Below, piece by piece: positions 1 through 5,103 of a stretch of 5,103 nucleotides of DNA. Source of the stretch: Planctomycetaceae bacterium. GTDB lineage: Bacteria; Planctomycetota; Planctomycetia; Pirellulales; Thermoguttaceae. The position numbers and the translations under genes were made by a program. Where the stretch lies: contig JAIRLW010000632.1 of assembly GCA_031259095.1 (NCBI GenBank), positions 1-5,103 on the forward strand, given 5' to 3'. The notes under the pieces were generated by a model that was not told the origin of the DNA, made no database searches, and was given only the letters and a program-made list of their open reading frames with translations. Each line of letters starts with the position of its first letter. Positions within the stretch are counted from its first letter, which is position 1.

Positions 1-465
1 ATGTTGAGTTGCGGAATCGGAAAATCTTGGAAAAATTGCCGAGTGAAGACCAAAATGGTCTTTCGGCTGTTTGGCGTCATGTTTAGCGTAAAACCGTCCA
101 ATCGAAATAACCAAATCAGCATCAATTAAATCACGGCAAAGTGAAATCGGTTCATTTGATTTGTTGATACCGAGCAATGCGTGTTGGTCGCGGCGACCCG
201 GACGATGAAAAAGAATCTGAATATCCGAAGGTAAACGGTTTTTCAATGATTTTGAAACCGTCAACTCTTCAGAATCCGTCAAAAGAATTTGAATATCATG
301 AGCGTTAAAACCGTTTTCCAGTAGGACGTGAACAATTTCCGTTAGAATTTTCGGTTCTTCGGCATACTCTGCGTCGGGAACAAGAAAAACACGGTCACCC
401 GGAAAAACCATCTGCGAAAGAGATGGAAAACCAAGCGGTTTTGCTAAAATTTCGCTAATATTCAT
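1..465 (-). CDS. LarA-like (Lar_N/DUF2088) protein, 5' part, truncated by window edge
   Basis: An open frame of 155 codons starts at ATG 465-463 and runs off position 1 without a stop, so only the N-terminal part is seen. The protein opens with KPLGFPSLSQMVFPGDRVFLVPD (residues 9-31 in two parts: KPLGFPSLSQ, then MVFPGDRVFLVPD). It continues with an alternating beta/alpha region, DADLVISIGRF (115-125) and H137-FGLHSAIFPRFSD (to 150). This pattern matches what I know of the N-terminal domain of nickel-dependent lactate racemase LarA and its planctomycete relatives. LarA uses a nickel-pincer nucleotide to interconvert lactate enantiomers. In this protein the segment that holds the SDHTRP-type substrate motif in true LarA reads VPDAEYAEE (29-37), so it is probably a 2-hydroxyacid racemase or epimerase relative of unknown substrate. 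The start is supported by the family-like N-terminus. No Shine-Dalgarno is visible; degenerate heptamer repeats lie 6 nt upstream. The full-length family is about 420 residues, so roughly a third is present. Confidence 0.75.
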   Translation of the reverse strand, partial: MNISEILAKPLGFPSLSQMVFPGDRVFLVPDAEYAEEPKILTEIVHVLLENGFNAHDIQILLTDSEELTVSKSLKNRLPSDIQILFHRPGRRDQHALLGINKSNEPISLCRDLIDADLVISIGRFYAKHDAKQPKDHFGLHSAIFPRFSDSATQH

Positions 466-471
466 GATTGT

Positions 472-502
472 AGTTGATAGCAGAGGGTTAATAGTGAATA
501 GT
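472..502. repeat. Degenerate heptanucleotide tandem repeat upstream of the LarA-like gene
   Basis: Four imperfect 7-nt units (agttgat, agcagag, ggttaat, agtgaat) plus a partial agt follow one another in phase. They begin 6 nt upstream of the ATG of the LarA-like gene. The consensus resembles the AGTGGAT array at 2641-2689 in both sequence and phase. Similar short tandem heptamers are known in cyanobacteria as STRR elements; using that name here is an analogy. This copy is decayed and would be hard to call without the cleaner array in the other spacer. Confidence 0.55.
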
Positions 503-700
503 TCTCAAGCGTTTATTAGCTGTCCCATGAGAGTCCCTAAAGTCCCATGAGTCCCTGAACGGGGGCAAGTTTGTTCTGAACGGGGGCAAGTTTGCTCTGA
601 ACGGGGGCAAGTTTGCTCTGAACAGGGGCAAGTTCACCGCAAAAGGAGGCAATTCCGCCCCCAAAAACAATAATTCCGCTGATATATTACGAAAATTCAT
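488..700 (-). CDS. Doubtful 70-residue ORF with LPPF heptapeptide repeats
   Basis: ATG 700-698 to TAA 490-488 lies 11 nt downstream of the stop of the zinc-ribbon membrane protein, on the same strand. After MNFRNIS come six heptads: AELLFLG, AELPPFA, VNLPLFR, ANLPPFR, ANLPPFR, TNLPPFR. A tail starting DSWDFRDSHGT follows. In favour of coding, the second heptad differs from the clean ones at several third codon positions yet keeps LPPF (CCT/CCC, CCT/CCG, TTT/TTC). Against it, the tail is simply the translation of the GTCCC element also found in a non-coding spacer, and the stop lies inside the heptamer array. I see no ribosome binding site and recognise no family. It is more likely a repeat that happens to stay open than a gene. 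Confidence 0.2.
   Translation of the reverse strand: MNFRNISAELLFLGAELPPFAVNLPLFRANLPPFRANLPPFRTNLPPFRDSWDFRDSHGTANKRLRTIHY
522..559. repeat. GTCCC periodic element, copy 1
   Basis: GTCCC occurs at 522, 533, 542 and 551, spaced 11, 9 and 9 nt. The base after GTCCC alternates A, T, A, T, giving a composite unit of about 18-20 nt. The same alternation and 9-nt period recur at 2736-2767 in the other spacer. No GGGAC arm lies nearby on the same strand, so this copy cannot form the hairpin that copy 2 can. Function unknown; possibly a dispersed intergenic repeat. Confidence 0.6.
555..638. repeat. 21-bp tandem repeat, four copies plus decayed flanks
   Basis: The unit CTGAACGGGGGCAAGTTTGCT starts at 555, 576, 597 and 618. 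Copies 2 and 3 are identical, copy 1 differs by one base (T for C near its end) and copy 4 is diverged. Two more 21-nt blocks, 639-659 and 660-680, look like heavily decayed copies (for example GGAGGCAATTCC). There are no spacers between units, so it is a minisatellite and not a CRISPR array. Because 21 is a multiple of three, the minus strand reads it as an open heptapeptide repeat. Confidence 0.85.
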
Positions 701-711
701 GTTTTTCGTGG

Positions 712-2637
712 TTAAAATTCTTTTTGCCGAGCCGATTCTTCCAATGTCCAGCCGAGTCGTCCCAAAAAACGGGCATAGAGCAAGGAAAAAAATGCCCAAA
801 CCGGAATCAATAAGGAAATTCCTATAAAGATGCGATGGATTACAAAGGAAATGACCAGTATTATTGAACAAAAGAGAGCAAAAAGCAAGAACGACATAAA
901 GTAAAACCGCAACCAAACGCTGGTATTATCAATGAGTGAACGGCACGTTTCTTTGGCAAGGACAATAAAATAGGAACCGGATTCCATACTGGAAAGAAAC
1001 AACACCGGAAAAACAAGAATACACGAACCGCCTAACAACAAAACAGACGCCATCGCCGACCGTACCGGCAATTCCGACGTCCATTCCGGCGGCATAATAA
1101 CGTGAGACAATAATAAATATCCGGGCGCAGCGGCTAAAATGGTCAATAAAGCCAGCCAAACGGCAAGCGAACCGCTTTCTAATAACCGATATTCCATCCA
1201 ATCCTCTTTCTCCGGTAAATCATTACCGGCAGTAGTCAAGAGAAATAAACTGAGCGCGGTATTCGCCAGCAGACTCAGCCCGAGCATCAAGATTACCACC
1301 CCAATCGGTCCACTCAACAACACAAATGGTATTGGTACTCCGAACATTGCCGGCAGTTGCGTGCCGATGAAACTGCCGACAACACAAAGCAAGGAAATGA
1401 CAATAAATCGACCACACAAAAACGCATCGCTAAATGGTCTAAGAATCCGGCTCAGAAACGGATACTTCGGCAGCGGCGTCCGTTTAACCATTTTGATAAT
1501 ATCAGGATTATTATCCGAATCCGATTGCTTAGCGGCGCGGCGTTCACGCAATGTTTCCGCATCAATATCGGGTTCGGGGAGCGTTGAATAATCCGGCGAG
1601 TACAAAACCGGAGGAGTTGGAAATTGGGGAGTGTTCGGCTTTTTGCTCTTCGGTTCTTTAGCGCCGTAAAGTTCTTTGTCCAATGAACCTTCGACACGGC
1701 GATAATCGGTTAAGGTTCGGAAAACCGGTCGTTTTTCCTGAATTTCCGATTGATTAACCCCATAACCGCCGTCAGGTGAAATAACCGGTTGGATTCTTTC
1801 CGATTTCGGAACCGCTTTAATTTCTGTTTGCCGTCCGCAATCAGGACAAGTTTTGAAACCGCCAATCTCGTTTTCTCCCGCATACATTCGTGTTCCGCAA
1901 AGAGAACAAACAACCGGAATCAGTAAACCGGTTATCGGCGGCGGAATCGTTCCGGCAAGACCGAAAGTTGTACCGCCTTCAAAAGCGGAAGGCAACGGCG
2001 GAGGAATCGGAACAGGTTTGGGACGAGCAGGAACAATCGTTTTCGTCTCACAGTCTGGACAAGTTAATTCCGTACCAACTTGCGAGCCGGAAGCATACAT
2101 CATTGTCCCGCAAAGTTTACAATAAACCCGAATGGTTTGGTATTGCGGTGCGGATATGTTCTCGTCGCGCAACGCATAGGTTTCTTTGCCGGATTGATGA
2201 GGCGTAATCTGTTGCTCGTCCCACATCAATCCGTCACGCGCCCGTTCTTCCGGTGTGCGTTTGTCCCACGTCCGGTTGTCACGCGCCCATTCATCCAATG
2301 ACCGATTGACTTTCTCCTCAATCGATTCAGGAACAAGAACTTTCGTCTCACACTCAGGACAAATGATCTCTGTTCCAATTTGTTCTTTAGCAACCGCAAT
2401 ATTGGTCGAACAAACCGGACAAGGTAATGAAACAAATTGTTTCCGGTTTTCCATCTCCCGAACATCAACCGGAATAGTGTCGGCGGTGTACAGTTGCGAT
2501 TCGTCAACAGGTTTAACCGTGCTCGCCGACGGAACCGTGAGTGTGAAATAACAGACCGGACAGTAGATTTTCCGCCCGATCATCGTTTCCGAGACGTCAA
2601 CCGTATGCTGACAACGAATACAACGAAAATGAATCAA
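712..2637 (-). CDS. Membrane protein with four N-terminal zinc ribbons, function unknown
   Basis: The protein has 641 residues. Four zinc-ribbon motifs fill the N-terminal half, with CxxC pairs at C6/C9-C26/C29, C73/C76-C93/C96, C173/C176-C193/C196 and C244/C247-C264/C267. Each has exactly 16 residues between its two knuckles, so each should bind one structural zinc. The linkers are charged (about 104-165) or proline-rich (206-216, 232-234, 334-356). The C-terminal part, about 406-622, holds some six hydrophobic segments (near 410-428, 436-467, 489-511, 528-549, 576-600, 603-622). It ends in YARFLGRLGW and a short charged tail. This layout recalls planctomycete-specific membrane proteins, but I cannot name a family or function. 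The ribbons are probably cytoplasmic. The start is TTG 2637-2635: no in-frame ATG, GTG or TTG exists upstream before a stop, and the next ATG (codon 19) would delete the first CxxC. No Shine-Dalgarno is present. Confidence 0.85.
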   Translation of the reverse strand: MIHFRCIRCQHTVDVSETMIGRKIYCPVCYFTLTVPSASTVKPVDESQLYTADTIPVDVREMENRKQFVSLPCPVCSTNIAVAKEQIGTEIICPECETKVLVPESIEEKVNRSLDEWARDNRTWDKRTPEERARDGLMWDEQQITPHQSGKETYALRDENISAPQYQTIRVYCKLCGTMMYASGSQVGTELTCPDCETKTIVPARPKPVPIPPPLPSAFEGGTTFGLAGTIPPPITGLLIPVVCSLCGTRMYAGENEIGGFKTCPDCGRQTEIKAVPKSERIQPVISPDGGYGVNQSEIQEKRPVFRTLTDYRRVEGSLDKELYGAKEPKSKKPNTPQFPTPPVLYSPDYSTLPEPDIDAETLRERRAAKQSDSDNNPDIIKMVKRTPLPKYPFLSRILRPFSDAFLCGRFIVISLLCVVGSFIGTQLPAMFGVPIPFVLLSGPIGVVILMLGLSLLANTALSLFLLTTAGNDLPEKEDWMEYRLLESGSLAVWLALLTILAAAPGYLLLSHVIMPPEWTSELPVRSAMASVLLLGGSCILVFPVLFLSSMESGSYFIVLAKETCRSLIDNTSVWLRFYFMSFLLFALFCSIILVISFVIHRIFIGISLLIPVWAFFSLLYARFLGRLGWTLEESARQKEF

Positions 2638-2640
2638 TTT

Positions 2641-2689
2641 AGTGGATAGTGGATAGTTGATAGTGGAGAGTGGATAGTAAATAGCGGAT
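2641..2689. repeat. Heptanucleotide tandem repeat (AGTGGAT)7 abutting the TTG start
   Basis: Seven contiguous 7-nt units fill exactly 49 bp: agtggat twice, agttgat, agtggag, agtggat, agtaaat, agcggat. The array begins 3 nt upstream of the TTG start of the zinc-ribbon membrane gene. It therefore occupies the whole region where a ribosome binding site would lie. It shares phase and consensus with the decayed array at 472-502. It resembles STRR-type heptamers by analogy only. Confidence 0.85.
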
Positions 2690-2697
2690 AACTTTTC

Positions 2698-2713
2698 CGT
2701 CCCGCTAGGGACG
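2698..2713. repeat. Short GTCCC/GGGAC palindrome
   Basis: CGTCCC (2698-2703) and GGGACG (2708-2713) form a perfect 6-bp stem with a GCTA loop. It sits between the heptamer array and the long hairpin and uses the same GTCCC/GGGAC core. It may be a REP-like dispersed palindrome; the window contains no second copy to prove this. Confidence 0.5.
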
Positions 2714-2735
2714 ACCTATTGGCAGTTGATTATGT

Positions 2736-2798
2736 GTCCCAATAGTCCCTAATATCCCAATTGTCCCTAAAATTGGGACATTAGGGACAAATTGGGAC
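2736..2798. repeat. GTCCC periodic element, copy 2, forming a long hairpin
   Basis: The left arm has GTCCC-type units at 2736, 2745, 2754 (ATCCC variant) and 2763, a perfect 9-nt period with the following base alternating A, T, A, T. The right arm has GGGAC at 2775, 2784 and 2794. Pairing 2736-2762 with 2771-2798 gives about 25 base pairs, interrupted by one A-C mismatch (2754/2779) and a small internal loop (2744 against 2789-2790), around an 8-nt loop. An alternative fold pairs 2756-2770 with 2781-2796 around a 10-nt loop. There is no clear T-run at either end, so an intrinsic terminator is not shown, though the position between two genes allows an end-of-transcript role. Confidence 0.75.
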
Positions 2799-2833
2799 GA
2801 TAGGACTATTACTATTATCTTTAACCTTCCCGT

Positions 2834-2888
2834 GCAAAAGCCGTTTGTATTCCCATACAGGGGAAAATATTGGCAGGCGGTCTTTTGC
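2834..2888. repeat. Imperfect inverted repeat downstream of the ATPase gene
   Basis: GCAAAAGCCG (2834-2843) is complementary to CGGTCTTTTGC (2878-2888) apart from one unpaired base. Inside the intervening sequence a second small hairpin is possible, TGTAT (2846-2850) with ATACA (2855-2859). It lies 32-86 nt beyond the ATPase stop on that gene's transcript. It could be a transcript-end structure, but it lacks the GC-rich stem and T-tract of an intrinsic terminator. Confidence 0.3.
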
Positions 2889-2919
2889 CAAAAGGTCGCA
2901 TCGGCGATAGCCGCTAACG

Positions 2920-4953
2920 TTACCGTTTGATATTCAGTATGAGCGATGCGTTTAAGACAACCAGAATGGAACCGGCGTTGTGGACTAACGCGCCGACAAT
3001 CGGTCCCATCATTCCGCTCGAAGCCAATAAAATCGCAACCGCGTTAATACTCATCGATAAACCAATATTGGTTAAAATCGTCCGTTTTGTTGTTCGCGCT
3101 AAACGTACTAAAAACGGTAAACGTGAAATGTCGTCGCCGATTAGAACAATGTCGGCGGCGTCCACGGTTAAATCGCTTCCGACTCGTCCCATTGCAATTC
3201 CGACGTCGGCGATTTTCAGAGCCGGAGCGTCGTTTAAGCCGTCGCCGACCATGCCAACCGAAGAACCGTGTGTCTGTATCTCCTCAATAACCGCAACCTT
3301 GCCGTCCGGCAACAAATTGGAATAAATATTCGTAATTCCCGACTGTTCCCCAATATTTTGGGCTGAACGGTCGTTGTCGCCGGTTAAGAGCATCACCTCA
3401 ACGCCGTTATTCCGAATTTGTTCGACCGCGTTTTTCGACGTTTCACGAATGGTGTCGGCGAGAGCAAGGAAACCAATCACGGTTCCCGGACTGTTTTGAT
3501 TTTGGCGGGCAACCCAAATAATTGTTTCGCCCAGTCCGAAACGTTCTTCGGCTTGTGTTTTCTGAAAGTCGGACAGTTCGAGGGCGCAGCGTTTTAGAAT
3601 CCGGTTGTTGCCGACAACGACCCGTTCGCCTTCGGACACTCCCACCAACCGCACCATGATTCCTTCGCCGCGAAACATTTCAAAATCCGACGTTTGACTA
3701 AGTTCAAGATTTTTTTCCGTTGCCGCGTCAACAATACACGCCGCTAATGGATGTTCCGACAAAGTTTCCACTGAAGCCGCCAACGCCAAAATTCCGTTGG
3801 AATCATAGTTGTTATCGAAAGATTGCACGTCGGTTAGACGTGGTTGTCCATGCGTTAAGGTTCCGGTTTTGTCAAACGCTAACATGTTGATCGTTCCCAA
3901 CCGCTCCAACGCCTCGCCGGAACGAATCAAAATTCCATGACGCGAGGCGTTGCCGATAGCCGCGATAATAGCGGTTGGCGTTGCCAGAACCAACGAACAA
4001 GGACAGAACACCACCAAAATTGTTACCGCACGCCGTAAAGATTCTTCGGCGTTGCCCAAAACAAGATAGGCAATCGTTCCGACCGCAATTGCCGTAATCA
4101 ATGCGACCGGAACTAAAATGGTCGCCCAACGATCCGCGATACGTTCAAGTTTAGCTTTTTTCTGTTCTGCACTTTGGACAAGTTGAATCATTCGGGCAAG
4201 CGAAGAATCTTCACCAACCCGTGTTGCCCGCATCGTGAACGAGCCAAAACAATTAATAGTTCCGCCGAAAACAGTATCGCCTTCAAACCGGTCAACCGGC
4301 AAGGATTCGCCGGTAAGAAGAGATTGATCAACAGAAGTATTCCCCGCAACAATTTCACCATCAACCGGAATCGTTTCACCCGGCAAAACACGAAGTAAGT
4401 TGTCGCATTGTACTTCGCTTACCGGAATCACCGTTTCGACGTCGCTCTCGCATTTCCGTGCGGTTTGCGGAGTGAGCCGGACAAGATTTTCAATTCCGGC
4501 GCGGGCTCGCGCGATAGTCCATTCCTCAAGGCAATGCCCCAACGCCATAATAAATGCCACTTCGCCGCCGGCAAAAATATACGAATGACGTCCCGAATCC
4601 GCCGGAAAAAACATATCGGCAAGAATAGTCGCCAGAATTGCCGTCGAGATCAGCGCTTCAATCGAAATCCGGTGTTGCAGCAATGTTGCCGCCGCATTGT
4701 AAAAAATCGGCGCACCGCAGAGAATGACCGCGATCCACGCAATATCAAACGGCGCATGGAAAAAATGGAAAAAACTGACCAGAAGCGATAATCCCGAAAC
4801 TGCAATAAAATAAGGTTCGCAAGTCTCATAAAAATTGCGGTAAAAACTATTTTCGTTATTTTGGGACGTTTTCGCCGGACAAACTTGGCAACAACAACAG
4901 GATACAGAATTATTCTCATTATTGTTATTGAGATTATTGTTTAAGTTTTGCAT
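2920..4953 (-). CDS. P1B-type heavy-metal-transporting ATPase
   Basis: This 677-residue inner-membrane pump exports a metal cation at the cost of ATP. All core P-type motifs are present: TGES (214-217, actuator domain), FCPCSLVLATP with the membrane CPC at 317-319, phosphorylated D361 in DKTGTLT, SEHPLA (399-404, the HP motif of P1B N-domains), TGDN (524-527) and GDGLNDAP (570-577). Eight membrane segments fit near 46-64, 69-87, 97-115, 122-141, 277-299, 309-331, 625-647 and 651-675. There is no HMA domain. Instead the N-terminus is asparagine-rich (10 Asn within residues 3-15), followed by CCCCQVC (19-25), a possible metal site. Segment 7 lacks the Cu-type YN and the Zn-type lysine. Segment 8 reads LVHNAGSILVVLNAS, without the Zn-type aspartate or the Cu-type MxxSS. 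CPC suggests Cu or Zn/Cd class, but substrate is unresolved. The start is ATG 4953-4951, with no Shine-Dalgarno. No metal regulator or chaperone gene is adjacent. Confidence 0.95.
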   Translation of the reverse strand: MQNLNNNLNNNNENNSVSCCCCQVCPAKTSQNNENSFYRNFYETCEPYFIAVSGLSLLVSFFHFFHAPFDIAWIAVILCGAPIFYNAAATLLQHRISIEALISTAILATILADMFFPADSGRHSYIFAGGEVAFIMALGHCLEEWTIARARAGIENLVRLTPQTARKCESDVETVIPVSEVQCDNLLRVLPGETIPVDGEIVAGNTSVDQSLLTGESLPVDRFEGDTVFGGTINCFGSFTMRATRVGEDSSLARMIQLVQSAEQKKAKLERIADRWATILVPVALITAIAVGTIAYLVLGNAEESLRRAVTILVVFCPCSLVLATPTAIIAAIGNASRHGILIRSGEALERLGTINMLAFDKTGTLTHGQPRLTDVQSFDNNYDSNGILALAASVETLSEHPLAACIVDAATEKNLELSQTSDFEMFRGEGIMVRLVGVSEGERVVVGNNRILKRCALELSDFQKTQAEERFGLGETIIWVARQNQNSPGTVIGFLALADTIRETSKNAVEQIRNNGVEVMLLTGDNDRSAQNIGEQSGITNIYSNLLPDGKVAVIEEIQTHGSSVGMVGDGLNDAPALKIADVGIAMGRVGSDLTVDAADIVLIGDDISRLPFLVRLARTTKRTILTNIGLSMSINAVAILLASSGMMGPIVGALVHNAGSILVVLNASLILNIKR

Positions 4954-5103
4954 TGAATATTCGGAAAGTGGGTTAATCGTTTAGCGTTTTCAACAAAGAA
5001 ATTGATCCAACATCGTTTTTGAACGGTCAACTCTTTATCATTAATAGATGAATAGATTATCTGTTGTTTCCGGTTATTTTTCAATATCAATATTTTTTCC
5101 TGA
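4954..5103 (-). other. AT-rich region upstream of the ATPase
   Basis: These 150 nt carry no supported gene. On the ATPase strand a TTGACC (5030-5025) resembles a -35 box, but no convincing -10 box follows at the right spacing. Neither the heptamer array nor the GTCCC element of the other two spacers is present. No metal-responsive operator palindrome is obvious. Confidence 0.4.

Noticed and set aside
555..638. CRISPR array
   Set aside because: The 21-bp units are directly contiguous with no unique spacers, and no cas gene is present.
555..638. G-quadruplex from the repeated GGGGG tracts
   Set aside because: The G-runs are about 16 nt apart, far longer than typical quadruplex loops.
488..916. 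Longer 142-residue minus-strand frame starting at 916
   Set aside because: Its first 200 nt overlap the C-terminal membrane domain of the zinc-ribbon protein in another frame; only the part from ATG 700 could be considered, and that is weak.
1139..1591. Plus-strand open frame opposite the zinc-ribbon gene
   Set aside because: It lies wholly within a gene with strong zinc-ribbon and membrane features on the other strand, and its translation is basic and low in recognisable motifs.
2736..2798. Intrinsic terminator
   Set aside because: The stem is strong but neither strand has a T-run directly after it, and the arms are explained by the 9-nt repeat; a terminator role is possible but not shown.
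466..2919. Three-gene operon
   Set aside because: The genes share a strand, but the gaps of about 250-280 nt are packed with repeats and hairpins, and no functional link is visible.
4408..4791. Plus-strand open frame opposite the ATPase N-terminal region
   Set aside because: It is antisense to an unambiguous P-type ATPase, and its Arg-rich composition is typical of shadow frames.
4990..5040. Sigma-70 promoter for the ATPase with TTGACC at 5030-5025
   Set aside because: No acceptable -10 hexamer follows at 16-18 nt, so only an isolated -35-like match remains.

Overview
The window holds three genes, all on the minus strand: a partial LarA-like (nickel lactate racemase N-terminal family, DUF2088/Lar_N) gene running off the left edge, a large multi-zinc-ribbon membrane protein of unknown function, and a complete P1B-type heavy-metal-transporting ATPase. 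The plus strand shows no convincing gene. The organism is probably a planctomycete. This rests on the style of the LarA-like protein (a PLGFP start, and a DADLVI-SIG / H-S-x-x-FPxFSD segment), on the combination of tandem CxxC zinc ribbons with a polytopic C-terminus ending in a YARFLGRLGW-type motif, and on the lack of Shine-Dalgarno sequences. It is inference from remembered families, not from a search.

Layout from left to right. 1-465: 5' part of the LarA-like gene. 466-711: a repeat-filled spacer with degenerate heptamers, then a 9-nt periodic GTCCC element, then a 21-bp tandem repeat that a doubtful 70-residue ORF reads as heptapeptides. 712-2637: zinc-ribbon membrane protein, which must start at a TTG. 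2638-2919: a second repeat-filled spacer with seven heptamers, a small palindrome, the same 9-nt periodic element folded into a long hairpin, and a weaker inverted repeat near the ATPase 3' end. 2920-4953: metal ATPase. 4954-5103: its AT-rich upstream region.

The genes are co-oriented but separated by about 250-280 nt of repeats, so an operon is not supported and no shared pathway is evident. The ATPase would move a soft or transition metal out of the cytosol. The LarA-like protein would belong to a Ni-pincer-cofactor family if it keeps that chemistry. The zinc-ribbon protein has no assignable job.

The most unusual signal is not a gene. The two spacers upstream of the LarA-like and zinc-ribbon genes share the same two-part architecture in the same order: an AGTGGAT-like heptamer array abutting the start codon, then alternating GTCCCA/GTCCCT units at a 9-nt period. 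The spacer upstream of the ATPase lacks it. I see no defence system, CRISPR array, transposase or RNA gene.
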